Made by a program: the position numbers and the translations under genes
Shown: positions 1 to 9,268 of the stretch, piece by piece
Numbering within the stretch: position 1 is the first letter of the stretch
How the letters are laid out: every line of letters starts with the position of its first letter
NCBI GenBank assembly: GCA_030017655.1
Contig: JASEIM010000002.1
Coordinates: 1 to 64,000, forward strand
Direction of reading: 5' to 3'
Length of the DNA stretch: 64,000 nucleotides
DNA from: Methanobacterium sp.
Lineage (GTDB): Archaea; Methanobacteriota; Methanobacteria; Methanobacteriales; Methanobacteriaceae
Notes under the pieces: generated by a model
The model's database searches: none
What the model saw: only the letters and a program-made list of their open reading frames with translations
Told to the model about the DNA's origin: nothing

Positions 1-348
1 AAAATCCCTAAAATTGTCTTGGAAATAGCAATGCTTATGTACCGTTATATTTTCGTATTTTTAGATGAAGCCATAAACATGTATCATTCACAGGAAACTC
101 GTTTAGGATATTCTTCAATTAAAAAATCTTTAAAATCAATGGGTATGCTCGGTAGCAATCTTTTTATAAGAACATGGCTTAAGGGAGAACAATCATATAT
201 TGCAATGGAATCAAGGTGCTATAACGGATCTATTAACTCATTTAAAGCCTATGACAGGATTAGCGTTAAAAATATAATGGTATTACTGTTCTTTGAATCA
301 TTTCTTTTGTTAGGTACCTATTTAACATGGGGTTTAAACATTATATAA
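1..348 (+). CDS. cbiQ: Cobalt ECF transporter T component CbiQ (3' end only)
   Basis: The reading frame is open from the first base of the window and encodes 115 residues before the stop; the start lies outside. The sequence shows the CbiQ signature near the visible N-terminus (EIAMLMYRYIFVFLDEA, then RLGY) and ends in a hydrophobic segment, as expected for the transmembrane T subunit of an energy-coupling-factor cobalt importer. CbiQ couples the ATPase to the substrate-binding CbiM/CbiN subunits in the membrane. The ATPase gene cbiO follows after 225 bp. Cobalt is needed for corrinoid-dependent methyl transfer in methanogens. Confidence 0.85.
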   Translation, partial: KIPKIVLEIAMLMYRYIFVFLDEAINMYHSQETRLGYSSIKKSLKSMGMLGSNLFIRTWLKGEQSYIAMESRCYNGSINSFKAYDRISVKNIMVLLFFESFLLLGTYLTWGLNII

Positions 349-573
349 TACTTACTCTAATTATCTCAATTTAAATGTTCAATAAATCTTTAGAATTAGT
401 TTAAATTGAATTTTAAGGTAAATTCGGATAAATTAAACAGCGATGTTTAATTAATTTAAAATAAAGTTCAAAAATAAATTAAATATTATTTGATATCCAC
501 TAATCTGAAAACTATTAAATAGAAGCAAAAAATAAAGTTTATCAATTATTAATTTATCAATTCAGGTGAATCA

Positions 574-1413
574 ATGAATATTATAGAAACCAACAAAATC
601 ACTTATCGCTATCCTGACGGCACTGAAGCCTTAAAAAATGTTAATTTTAAAGCAGAAGAAGGTAAAATTATCGCTCTTCTTGGACCTAACGGTGCCGGAA
701 AATCCACCTTATTTCTGCATTTTAACGGTATTTTGAGACCTTCTTCAGGTAATATACTGGTTGATAAAGAAGAAATAAAATATGATAAAAAGGATCTGAT
801 GAGAGTAAGGCAGAATGTAGGAATAGTGTTCCAGAATCCTGATGATCAGCTCTTTGCTCCAACAGTAGTTGAAGATGTGGCTTTTGGACCTATGAACCTC
901 GGTTTATCTAAAGAAGAGGTAAAAAAAAGAGTTGATGATGCTCTTAAGCGAGTAGGAATGGAAAAAAATAAAAAGAAAGCACCTCATCACCTAAGTGGGG
1001 GTGAAAAGAAAAAGGTGGCTATTGCTGGAATATTGGCCATGAAACCAAAGATAATGGTGCTTGATGAACCTACATCTGGTCTTGATCCCAAAGGAGCATC
1101 TCAAATTCTCAAGTTACTGTATGATTTAAATAAAGAGGGTATGACTATAATTGTATCAACTCATGACGTAGATTCAGTACCACTTTATGCTTATCAAGTT
1201 TACATAATAAGTGAAGGAAAAATTATAAAAAAGGGAAGTCCTAAGGAAGTGTTTGAAGACATTAAAACAATAAGAGATGCTAATTTAAGACTTCCAAGAA
1301 TTGCCCACCTAATGGAAATACTGCAAAAAGAAGATGAACTGCCCTTTGATAAACCTTATCCTCTCACTATAGGTGAAGCAAGAAGAAAGTTAAAGGATCA
1401 TTTTAATGAGTAA
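574..1413 (+). CDS. cbiO: Cobalt ECF transporter ATP-binding protein CbiO
   Basis: A 279-residue ABC ATPase. Visible motifs are Walker A (GPNGAGKST, about residue 37), Q-loop (VFQNPDDQLF), ABC signature (LSGGEKKKVAIAGILA), Walker B (IMVLDEPTSGLDP) and the H-loop (STHDVDSV). VFQNPDDQLFAPTVVEDVAFGP is typical of CbiO/EcfA rather than of other ABC families. The start ATG follows a GGTGAATCA ribosome binding site. It energises cobalt uptake with the CbiQ encoded just upstream; the 225-bp AT-rich gap between them suggests either a long leader or a secondary promoter. Confidence 0.9.
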   Translation: MNIIETNKITYRYPDGTEALKNVNFKAEEGKIIALLGPNGAGKSTLFLHFNGILRPSSGNILVDKEEIKYDKKDLMRVRQNVGIVFQNPDDQLFAPTVVEDVAFGPMNLGLSKEEVKKRVDDALKRVGMEKNKKKAPHHLSGGEKKKVAIAGILAMKPKIMVLDEPTSGLDPKGASQILKLLYDLNKEGMTIIVSTHDVDSVPLYAYQVYIISEGKIIKKGSPKEVFEDIKTIRDANLRLPRIAHLMEILQKEDELPFDKPYPLTIGEARRKLKDHFNE

Positions 1414-1437
1414 AAATTTAGTTGTACTGGTGATAAA

Positions 1438-1896
1438 ATGAAAATAGGAATCTGTGATACCACATTTGCAAGAGTAGACATGGGTGCACATGCAATAGAT
1501 GAGATCAAAAAGCATGTTGGAAATATTACATTCATAAGACGCACAGTTCCAGGAATCAAAGATTTACCTGTAGCATCAAAGAAATTAATTGAAGAAGAAG
1601 GATGCGAAATGGTAATGGCACTGGGGATGCCTGGGGGCGAAGAAAAAGATAAAGTTTGCGCCCATGAAGCCTCAACAGGCCTTATACAAGCCCAGCTTAT
1701 GACAAATACACATATTCTAGAGGTATTTGTGCATGAAGATGAAGGTGAAAGCCCAAAAGACCTCAGACAGCTTGCAGAAAACCGTGCAAGAGAACATGCC
1801 CAGAACCTTGTTAAAATGCTTTTTAAGCCTAAAGAGATGGAAAAAGAAGCTGGAATGGGTATGAGAGAAGGACGTCCCGATGTTGGACCTGTCTGA
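1438..1896 (+). CDS. ribC: Riboflavin synthase, archaeal type
   Basis: A 152-residue protein matching the archaeal riboflavin synthase family, which resembles lumazine synthase and not the bacterial RibE. It converts two 6,7-dimethyl-8-ribityllumazine molecules to riboflavin and a pyrimidine, feeding FAD and F420 chromophore chemistry. Recognisable stretches are KIGICDTTFARVDMG at the N-terminus, ALGMPGGEEKD, and ASTGLIQAQLMTNTHILEVFVHEDE. Length fits the family. It starts 24 bp after cbiO behind GGTGATAAA, so co-transcription with cbiO is likely, although no functional link is obvious. Confidence 0.9.
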   Translation: MKIGICDTTFARVDMGAHAIDEIKKHVGNITFIRRTVPGIKDLPVASKKLIEEEGCEMVMALGMPGGEEKDKVCAHEASTGLIQAQLMTNTHILEVFVHEDEGESPKDLRQLAENRAREHAQNLVKMLFKPKEMEKEAGMGMREGRPDVGPV

Positions 1897-2002
1897 ATTC
1901 TAATTTTTAAATTAAAATAAAATTCTATTTTTTCATTATCAATTCAAATTATAAATAATAAAAAATACAAATTAATATTATCCTATAAAAAGAGATGATA
2001 AT

Positions 2003-2317
2003 ATGAAAGAAGATGTATTTTACGGTAAAGGAATGAAACATGTAAAAGAAGACTATCCTGACATATATAAGGCAGTTGTAGAGTTAAATGAAGCAGCTTA
2101 TACTGGAAAGGTCCTTGACTACAAGACACAAAAATTAATTGCCCTTGGAATTAGTGCAGCAGCATCTGATGATAGGGCTATGAAAAAGCAGATGCAGAGT
2201 GCTATAAATGAATTTGGAATAACTAAGGATGAAATAGTAGACGTTTTAAGGGTAGTTCTATTAACATCTGGAAATCCCCCATTTACCAAAGCCATGCGAA
2301 TACTATACAGTATATAG
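2003..2317 (+). CDS. Carboxymuconolactone decarboxylase-like (CMD/AhpD fold) protein without catalytic cysteines
   Basis: A 104-residue all-helical protein of the CMD/AhpD superfamily, recognised from KLIALGISAAASDDRAMKKQ followed by GITKDEIVDVLRVVLLTSG and PPFTKAM. The CxxC/His pair found in peroxidase-active AhpD proteins is absent: the corresponding stretch is SDDRAMKKQMQSA. This suggests the methanogen subfamily of gamma-CMD-like proteins of unknown function rather than a disulfide reductase. It is preceded by AGAGATGAT and a 106-bp gap. Any binding or catalytic role would have to be shown. Confidence 0.75.
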   Translation: MKEDVFYGKGMKHVKEDYPDIYKAVVELNEAAYTGKVLDYKTQKLIALGISAAASDDRAMKKQMQSAINEFGITKDEIVDVLRVVLLTSGNPPFTKAMRILYSI

Positions 2318-2372
2318 CTAAAGAATATCCAATTCAACTTTACCAATTATTTATTTCAATGACTATAATTGA

Positions 2373-2973
2373 ATGAAAAAAGAATCAACTTCTTGAATTA
2401 TTAAAAGGAGGAGACCTGCATTCTGATGGTCCTGCTGACGAAGTTGCAGAGGATGTTATCCAGAATACTGAACTTTTTGACCTATTATTCTATGGACTTA
2501 ACGAAGATGATGATCTGGTGCGTGGTAGAACATTACATGCTTTAGAGAACGTATCACGAGTACATCCAGAACTTTTTAAATGATATACTGACAGATTAAT
2601 AGATTTGCTAAAAATGATTCTCTTCCATTTGTTTTCTGGCATCTGGCAATGTTATTTGTTAATTTAGACCTTTCAAGAAATGAAGAAAAGGAAATAATTT
2701 CCACCCTATTAACCTTCTTAAAGATAAAAATACATTTGTCAAAACATGTTCCATATCCAGCTTAACTATTCTGGCTATGGAAAATCATGAGGAAAAGAAG
2801 GAAATAATTGTCAGAATAAAGTTACTTGAAATTAATAATAGTGCTGCGGTTATAAATAGAGTTTCCAATGCATTAAACGTCTGGAAAACGATGCACCATT
2901 ACCAAAGCTGGTCAAAAATATAAAAATAAGTATTCCATCTAATTACTTGAAAAATTTCTTTCAACCGTTATAG
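2373..2973 (+). pseudogene. Decayed HEAT-repeat-like protein gene
   Basis: No intact frame, but successive frames read as one alpha-helical repeat protein. After ATG at 2373 a shift in a run of A gives LLELLKGGDLHSDGPADEVA and then a segment ending ALENVSRVHPELF before an in-frame TGA at 2581. The text resumes as YTDRLIDLL, shifts again in another A run near 2611 to NDSLPFVFWHLAMLFVNLDL, shifts again to DKNTFVKTCSISSLTILAME, and ends in a fourth frame at TAG 2971-2973 (KRLENDAPLPKLVKNI). The shifts fall mostly in homopolymers, so sequencing error is a possible alternative, but four lesions within 600 bp favour true decay. Confidence 0.75.
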
Positions 2974-3011
2974 CGTAACCTTTTTAAAGGAACTTAAACT
3001 AATAATGATCA

Positions 3012-3089
<78 letters not shown>

Positions 3090-3094
3090 TAAAT

Positions 3095-3640
3095 TTGTAT
3101 AAATATATTAGAGACGCATGGAAAAATCCAAGTGATTCCTATGTAAAGGAACTCATGCATGAAAGAGCCCCATTATGGAGAAAGGAAAGTACTATCCAGA
3201 GAATAGACAGACCTACAAGAATTGATAAAGCAAGATCCCTTGGATATAAAGCTAAAAAAGGATATATTGTCGTTAGGACAAGAGTCAGGCGTGGTGGAAG
3301 GCGAAAAACAAGATTCACCGCCGGAAGAAGACCTAAAAGAATGGGTGTTAAAAAGATAACCCCTGCAAAATCCATTAAAAGAATAGCTGAAGAAAGAGTT
3401 GCCCGGAAATATCCTAACCTGGAAGTTTTGAACTCATACTGGGTATGGGAAGACGGTAAATTCAAGTTCTTTGAAGTTATACTGGTTGACCCAAATCATC
3501 CATCAATTAAAAACGACAAGAACATTAACTGGATCTGTGAAAATCAACACAAGAATCGTGTGTTTAGAGGACTCACCAGTGAAGGTAAGAAGACCCGTGG
3601 ACTTCGAGGAAAAGGTAAAGGGGCAGAAAAGGTAAGATAA
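3095..3640 (+). CDS. rpl15e: 50S ribosomal protein L15e
   Basis: The family start MYKYIRDAWKNPSDSYVKEL places the initiation codon at TTG 3095, 7 nt after GAGGTG; the open frame upstream to 3005 is leader. The protein is 181 residues, very basic, with the conserved RPTRIDKARSLGYKAKKG and VRRGGRRKTRF segments and a lysine/arginine-rich C-terminus ending GKGKGAEKVR. L15e is an archaeal/eukaryotic large-subunit protein. It opens the exosome superoperon here, as in many euryarchaea, linking ribosome assembly with RNA decay and processing factors. Confidence 0.93.
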   Translation: MYKYIRDAWKNPSDSYVKELMHERAPLWRKESTIQRIDRPTRIDKARSLGYKAKKGYIVVRTRVRRGGRRKTRFTAGRRPKRMGVKKITPAKSIKRIAEERVARKYPNLEVLNSYWVWEDGKFKFFEVILVDPNHPSIKNDKNINWICENQHKNRVFRGLTSEGKKTRGLRGKGKGAEKVR

Positions 3641-3681
3641 GCCTTAAATCTTTTTTTATAAAAAATAAAGGTAAAATATAT

Positions 3682-4104
3682 ATGATCCATAACATCTCCT
3701 ATCGTGTGTTTGTTTATGGAACAGAAAACGAAGAAAAAGTTAGAGAGGCTATTAAAACTCTCTTTCCCAATTCTTCTCCCCAAACTGATATTACAGAGGG
3801 CTATTTTAAAAATCAGGTTTTAATATTGCATGATAAAATAACCCGAAACCGTGATATTAAAGAATTTGTTAAATTATTAGATAATTTAGATTCTCAGGTT
3901 AAAAAAAGAATTCTTAACGAACTTGATAGTAAGATGGATGATAAAGGAAACTTATTCTTGAGATTTGACAAACAAAGGGCATATCTTGGAAATTTAAAGG
4001 TTATTGAACACGGCGATGCCATACATGTCAAGATAAAGATAGCTGCCTATCCAGCAAAAAAAGAGAATGCTTTGAGACTTGCAAGGGAAATTTTCGGTGA
4101 ATAA
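3682..4104 (+). CDS. COG1325-type RNA-binding protein, exosome superoperon
   Basis: A 140-residue protein of the archaeal COG1325 group, recognised from the N-terminal ISYRVFVYGTENEEKVREA, the central LDSKMDDKGNLFLRFDKQRAYLG and the C-terminal HVKIKIAAYPAKKENAL. The family has been described as an RNA-binding exosome-associated protein and is nearly always next to the RNase P Rpp30 gene. The stop is separated by a single base from the Rpp30 ATG, so the two are probably translationally coupled. Biochemical activity is not established from sequence alone. Confidence 0.75.
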   Translation: MIHNISYRVFVYGTENEEKVREAIKTLFPNSSPQTDITEGYFKNQVLILHDKITRNRDIKEFVKLLDNLDSQVKKRILNELDSKMDDKGNLFLRFDKQRAYLGNLKVIEHGDAIHVKIKIAAYPAKKENALRLAREIFGE

Positions 4105-4105
4105 A

Positions 4106-4786
4106 ATGTACTATGATTTTCATGTTCATGAGGATTTCCAGTTAGCTTATGAATCTATGAGATTAGGATTCAACGGTATTGCTCTAATCCAGCATTCCGA
4201 TAAATTCAACCCCAACTATCTTGAAAATATTAAAGGAATTAAAGATGATTTCCTCCTTTTAAGCGGTGTTGAAATCTATGCAAAAAATCCGGAAGATCTG
4301 AGAAAGAAAGTTCAAAAGTTCAGGGCAAAAGCAGACGTTCTAATAGTAAATGGTGGGAACATAAAAATAAATAGGGCTGCATGTGAAGATCCAAGGGTAG
4401 ATATACTTGCAAATCCCTATAAAAATAGAAGAGATAGTGGAATAAACCATATAATTGCAAAAAAAGCTGCGGAAAATAAAGTTGCACTGGAAATTGGCCT
4501 CAATCAAATAATTAAAACCAGATCATCTGTTAGGGCCAAAATATTGAGTAATTTCAGGCAAATAATTAAACTCAAGCATAAATTTAAATTTCCATTAATA
4601 ACCACAAGTAATGCTCATTCTATATACGATCTCAGAACCCCTGAAGATATAATTACATTATTAAGTTGCCTTGGAATGGATTCACAAGAGGCAAAGAATT
4701 CTTTATCCAAATATCCTCTAGATATAATTGAGAGGAGTAAAATCAGAGAAAATATAGTGGTTAAAGGAGTCAGAATAGTAGAATAA
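4106..4786 (+). CDS. rnp3: Ribonuclease P protein component 3 (Rpp30)
   Basis: A 226-residue TIM-barrel protein subunit of archaeal RNase P, which trims tRNA 5' leaders. The N-terminal MYYDFHVHEDFQLAYESMRLG and the internal DILANPY and ALEIGLNQI motifs match Rpp30. ATG 4106 is chosen over the in-frame TTG at 4079, because the family begins with this (M)YDFHVH sequence and GGTGA lies 5 nt upstream. It lies between the COG1325 gene and the Pop5 subunit gene; Rpp30 and Pop5 form a heterocomplex, consistent with the 9-bp spacing to rnp2. Confidence 0.9.
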   Translation: MYYDFHVHEDFQLAYESMRLGFNGIALIQHSDKFNPNYLENIKGIKDDFLLLSGVEIYAKNPEDLRKKVQKFRAKADVLIVNGGNIKINRAACEDPRVDILANPYKNRRDSGINHIIAKKAAENKVALEIGLNQIIKTRSSVRAKILSNFRQIIKLKHKFKFPLITTSNAHSIYDLRTPEDIITLLSCLGMDSQEAKNSLSKYPLDIIERSKIRENIVVKGVRIVE

Positions 4787-4795
4787 GATGATAAA

Positions 4796-5176
4796 ATGAA
4801 ACTCAAAATACTTCCTCCAACTCTTAGAACTAAAAAACGGTACATTGCATTTGAAGCTATATCCCCAGTGCCGTTAAAAAGGGAGGATGTAATTTCAATG
4901 GTATGGGAATCATCATTAAACTTTTATGGAGAATGCAAAACCAGTAAATTCGATTTATGGATTATGAGAATCTGGAATTTTGGATCATCAAATGATAAAA
5001 ATATTATTAAAGGAATTATTCAATGCAATAGAGAAGAAATAAAATCAGTTAGAACATCTATTTCACTTATAAATAAATTTAAAGGTAAACCCGTTGTCTT
5101 CCATACCCTTGGTATTTCTGGGACTATTAAAGCAGCAATAAAAAAGTATATTAAACTAGAAGACAAACATAAATAA
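4796..5176 (+). CDS. rnp2: Ribonuclease P protein component 2 (Pop5)
   Basis: A 126-residue protein of the Pop5/Rpp14 family. The N-terminal LPPTLRTKKRYIAFEAISP and the C-terminal VVFHTLGISGTIKAAIKKYI are characteristic. Pop5 activates the catalytic RNA together with Rpp30. GATGATAAA before the ATG supplies the ribosome binding site. A 202-bp gap to psmA follows, holding an inverted repeat (GAATTCAT near 5196 and ATGAATTC near 5221) that may act as a terminator or processing signal. Confidence 0.9.
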   Translation: MKLKILPPTLRTKKRYIAFEAISPVPLKREDVISMVWESSLNFYGECKTSKFDLWIMRIWNFGSSNDKNIIKGIIQCNREEIKSVRTSISLINKFKGKPVVFHTLGISGTIKAAIKKYIKLEDKHK

Positions 5177-5378
5177 ATAGTTTTTAATTTATATTTTGAA
5201 TTCATCTTAATCCAAAATACCATGAATTCTAAATATTATCTAAAATCAGATTTGAATGGGTAATCTGATATATTCAGAAATGATCAATTAATCTAAGTAA
5301 AATATTGACCCCTAATATTTATTAAATCCGAAAATCAAATTCATTTATGTAATTGAAAAATAATAGAGAGGTATATAT

Positions 5379-6134
<756 letters not shown>

Positions 6135-6138
6135 TAAT

Positions 6139-6834
6139 ATGGTAACTCTCGAAGATTCAGTGATAGCGCGTCTTGAATATTTTGGCGAACGCTTTGAAAT
6201 ACTGGTAGATCCAGATCTTGCATCAGAATATAAAAGAGGTAAGGATATACCGTTAGAAGAAATTCTTGCTGTTGAAGAGGTATTTAAAGATGCCAGAAAG
6301 GGAGATAAAGCATCTGAAGAAGCTATGAAAAAAGCTTTTGACAGTACCGACCCTCTTGAAGCTGCTTCGATTATAATAAAGAAAGGGCATGTTCAGTTAA
6401 CTGCTCAGCAGCGAAAAGAGATGCAAGAAGAGAAAAGAAAAAAAATTATTGCTAAAATAACAAGAGAAGCTATAAATCCTCAGACAAAACTTCCTCACCC
6501 TGCAAGAAGAATTGAAAAAGCCATGGAAGAGGCTAAAGTTCATATAGATCCATTTAAAAGTGTAGATGAGCAGGTAAATGATGTTCTTAAGGCCATTCGT
6601 GTGAAGATACCCATAAAGTTTGAAAAAGTGAGTATGGCAATTAAAATACCTGGAGATTATACTGGAAAAGTATATTCTGTGATTTCAGAGTATGGAAAAA
6701 CAAGAAAAGAAGAATGGCAAAATGATGGATCATGGATAGCTGTGGTTGAAGTGCCTGGAGGTCTGCAGGAAAGCTTTCACAGAAAACTGAGCGAGCTAAC
6801 AGGTGGACAGGTGGAAACCAAGTTAATAAAATAG
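6139..6834 (+). CDS. sdo1: Ribosome maturation protein SDO1/SBDS
   Basis: A 231-residue three-domain protein homologous to human SBDS and yeast Sdo1, which releases the anti-association factor eIF6 from the 60S-type subunit with an EF-2-like GTPase. The FYSH domain (about 1-85) contains ARLEYFGERFEILVDPDLA; the central helical domain includes QLTAQQRKEMQEEKRKKIIA; a ferredoxin-like C-terminal domain follows (IPGDYTGKVYSVI). It is a standard exosome-superoperon member and overlaps no neighbour. Confidence 0.93.
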   Translation: MVTLEDSVIARLEYFGERFEILVDPDLASEYKRGKDIPLEEILAVEEVFKDARKGDKASEEAMKKAFDSTDPLEAASIIIKKGHVQLTAQQRKEMQEEKRKKIIAKITREAINPQTKLPHPARRIEKAMEEAKVHIDPFKSVDEQVNDVLKAIRVKIPIKFEKVSMAIKIPGDYTGKVYSVISEYGKTRKEEWQNDGSWIAVVEVPGGLQESFHRKLSELTGGQVETKLIK

Positions 6835-6841
6835 ACTTTTT

Positions 6842-6951
6842 ATAGTGAAGAGCATAGTTTATTAAACTTATATATAAATTCTAATAAATTATTTTCAATC
6901 TGTTAAAAATTATTTTCCAATATGGAATAATTAAAAATTGATCTTCACTAT
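6842..6951 (+). promoter_or_regulatory. Structured leader of rrp4 (long inverted repeat with inner hairpin)
   Basis: The 153-bp gap before rrp4 is framed by a perfect 10-bp inverted repeat, ATAGTGAAGA at 6842-6851 and TCTTCACTAT at 6942-6951. Inside it, near 6910-6934, AATTATTTTCCA and TGGAATAATT pair imperfectly around ATA. In RNA this would bring the distal arm within about 25 nt of the GGAGG ribosome binding site (6978-6982). Role is inferred; it could tune Rrp4 translation or be a processing site in the polycistronic RNA. Confidence 0.4.
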
Positions 6952-6987
6952 GCTTTTTATGGCTTTCCACATTAAAGGAGGCAGAAC

Positions 6988-7719
6988 GTGATATTTGTAG
7001 AAGATAAAAACTTAGTAGTTCCTGGAGATGTTCTTGCTGATGATGAATATCATACAGGAAGAGGAACATTTAGGGACGGTAATAAAATATGTTCATCTCT
7101 CGTTGGATTAGTTGCAGTAAGGGACAAAAAAATCAGCGTAATACCCTTACAGAGCAAATACATCCCTAAAAGAGGAGATGTGGTTATTGGTGAAATTACT
7201 GATATAAGATTTTCCATGTGGAACTTAGATATTAATTCACCGTATTCCGGATTTTTACCCGCCTCAGATGTTTTTGGAAAAGAAAAAAGAGACCTGAATA
7301 AGGCATTTGATGTTGGTGATGTTCTCTTTTTAAGAGTTGTTGATGTTGATGAAGTAAAAAAAGTAAAATTGGGTTTAAAAGGACGAGGACTCGGTAAATT
7401 CAGAGGTGGAATCTTAATTTATATTACCCCAACTAAAGTACCGCGACTTATAGGTAAAAAAGGATCCATGATCAACATGATTAAAGATGAAACAAAATGT
7501 GACATTATTGTTGGTCAAAACGGCGTGGTATGGGTAAAGGGAGAACCTGAAATGGAAAGGGTTGCAGAAAAAGTAATTAACATGATAGAAGACCAGGCCC
7601 ACACCTCAGGATTAACAGACAGAGTAAGAAACATGCTTTATGAACTTCTTGGTAAAGAAATCGAAGAAGAAAAAGAAGATGTAGAAGAAGAAGTCCCTGA
7701 ACCAGACATAGAAGAATAA
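6988..7719 (+). CDS. rrp4: Exosome complex RNA-binding protein Rrp4
   Basis: A 243-residue cap subunit of the archaeal exosome. It has the N-terminal domain (VVPGDVLADDEYHTGRGTF), an S1 domain (IPKRGDVVIGEITDIRFSMW to VKKVKLGLKGRGLG) and a KH domain with the GxxG loop (PRLIGKKGSMINMIK). The C-terminal tail is strongly acidic. Start is GTG 6988, 6 nt after AAAGGAGG. Rrp4 sits on the Rrp41/Rrp42 hexamer and recruits substrate RNA. The two catalytic-ring genes follow directly. Confidence 0.95.
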   Translation: MIFVEDKNLVVPGDVLADDEYHTGRGTFRDGNKICSSLVGLVAVRDKKISVIPLQSKYIPKRGDVVIGEITDIRFSMWNLDINSPYSGFLPASDVFGKEKRDLNKAFDVGDVLFLRVVDVDEVKKVKLGLKGRGLGKFRGGILIYITPTKVPRLIGKKGSMINMIKDETKCDIIVGQNGVVWVKGEPEMERVAEKVINMIEDQAHTSGLTDRVRNMLYELLGKEIEEEKEDVEEEVPEPDIEE

Positions 7720-7738
7720 CAGGGGTGATTATATCCTA

Positions 7739-8446
7739 ATAAATAATAATAACAACAATTTAAGGGCAGATGGAAGAAATTTTGACGAATTAAGACCGTT
7801 GAAAATAGAAGCAGGAGTACTGGAAAGAGCAGATGGTTCTGCTTATCTTGAAATTGGAGGAAACAAAGTCCTTGCAGCAGTATATGGTCCAAGAGAACTC
7901 CATGTAAGGCGTATAATGAGACCAGATATGGCAGTTATAAGATGTAGATACAATATGGCCCCCTTCTCAGTTGGAGATAGAAAGAGGCCTGGCCCAGACA
8001 GAAGATCCGTAGAAATTTCAAAAATAACTGCAGATGCTCTCAGACCCGCTGTATTCCTGGAGAAATTCCCAAGATCAACAATTGACATATTTATAGAAAT
8101 CCTGGAAGCTGAAGGAGGTACAAGATGTGCAGGAATAACTGCAGCTTCAGTAGCTCTGGCTGATGCAGGAATACCAATGAGAGATTTAGTGGTTTCATGT
8201 GCAGCTGGAAAAGCAAACGGCAATGTAGTGCTTGATCTTTCAGAAAATGAAGATAAAGAAGGCGAAGCAGATTTACCTGTTGCTATAATGCCCAGATCAG
8301 GTGAAATAACACTCCTACAAATGGACGGTCATTTAACATCTGAAGAATTTGATAAAGCACTTAATCTTGCAGTTGAAGGATGTAAAAAAATCAACGAAGC
8401 ACAGAAAGAAGCCATTAAAAACAGGTATGGTGAGGAAAATGGTTAA
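7739..8446 (+). CDS. rrp41: Exosome complex exonuclease Rrp41 (start codon unresolved)
   Basis: The catalytic RNase PH-like subunit, which degrades or tails RNA phosphorolytically. Conserved blocks are KIEAGVLERADGSAYLE, NKVLAAVYGPRELH, RCRYNMAPFS, and MPRSGEITLLQMDGHLTSEE near the active site. The first conventional in-frame start is TTG 7799, but the family-conserved RADGRNFDELRP lies upstream of it in the same frame, so translation must begin earlier. The frame is open upstream with only ATA (7739), CTA or ATC after the GGGGTGAT site at 7722-7729; GTG 7726 is out of frame. Either a non-canonical start or a small indel is implied. Confidence 0.88.
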   Translation: MNNNNNNLRADGRNFDELRPLKIEAGVLERADGSAYLEIGGNKVLAAVYGPRELHVRRIMRPDMAVIRCRYNMAPFSVGDRKRPGPDRRSVEISKITADALRPAVFLEKFPRSTIDIFIEILEAEGGTRCAGITAASVALADAGIPMRDLVVSCAAGKANGNVVLDLSENEDKEGEADLPVAIMPRSGEITLLQMDGHLTSEEFDKALNLAVEGCKKINEAQKEAIKNRYGEENG

Positions 8447-9230
8447 TATAGTTCCTGAAATTACAAGGAAAAGTATAACTGAACTTATAAAGAAAGGAGA
8501 ACGTGCAGATGGCAGATCTCCTAATGATTATAGAGATATATCTCTTGAAGTGGGTGTGATCGAAAAAGCTGAAGGATCTGCAAGAGTCAAGATGGGTAAT
8601 ACACAGATAATGATTGGAATAAAACCTCAAATTGGCGAGCCTTTTGCTGATACACCAAATGTAGGAGTATTGATGACTAATTCTGAATTATTACCAATGG
8701 CATCCCCAACATTTGAGCCCGGACCTCCTGATGAAAGGTCTGTAGAACTGGCAAGAGTTGTTGACAGATGTTTAAGAGAAGGTGAAGTTATAGATCTTGA
8801 AAAACTTTGCATCATAGAAGGTGAAAAGGTCTGGATGATATTTTTAGATCTCCATGTTTTAGACTATGACGGTAATCTAATGGATGCAGCCGTTTTAGGA
8901 AGCGTAGCTGCCCTTTTAAACACAAAAATACCGGTTGCAAAGGTCGAAGAGGATAATGTAGTCATTGATGAAGAAAATTCTGTTGAACTGCCTATTAAAG
9001 AAAAACCATTAATGTGCACATTTGCAAAAATAGGTGGTGAACTGGTTATTGACCCATCACTTGACGAAGAAAACATCATGGACGCCAGAATCTCAATAGG
9101 AATGAGAGAAGACGGCAGTCTTTGTGCAATGCAAAAAGGAGGGGAAATGCCCCTAACAAATGAAGAAATAAAGGAAGCAATCAATATAACTTCCCAGAAA
9201 ACAAAAGAACTTAGAGAACATTTGAAGTAA
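8439..9230 (+). CDS. rrp42: Exosome complex component Rrp42
   Basis: A 263-residue non-catalytic RNase PH-like partner of Rrp41. It begins MVNIVPEITRKSITELIKKG, with ATG 8439 behind GGTGAGG, and overlaps the last 8 bases of rrp41, implying coupled synthesis of the obligate heterodimer. Typical segments are RADGRSPNDYRDISLEVGVI, MTNSELLPMASPTFEPGPPDERSVELARVVDR and the C-terminal TNEEIKEAI. The in-frame region from 8349 to 8438 is internal to rrp41 and is excluded. Confidence 0.94.
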   Translation: MVNIVPEITRKSITELIKKGERADGRSPNDYRDISLEVGVIEKAEGSARVKMGNTQIMIGIKPQIGEPFADTPNVGVLMTNSELLPMASPTFEPGPPDERSVELARVVDRCLREGEVIDLEKLCIIEGEKVWMIFLDLHVLDYDGNLMDAAVLGSVAALLNTKIPVAKVEEDNVVIDEENSVELPIKEKPLMCTFAKIGGELVIDPSLDEENIMDARISIGMREDGSLCAMQKGGEMPLTNEEIKEAINITSQKTKELREHLK

Positions 9231-9268
9231 GCAAGATTCTGAATTTTGCTTTAATATTTATAATTACT

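Noticed and set aside
2119..2346. Minus-strand frame opposite the CMD-like gene, and many similar antisense frames over psmA, rrp41, fni, mvk and others
   Set aside because: They lack ribosome binding sites and lie wholly over well-supported genes; they are shadows of coding sequence.
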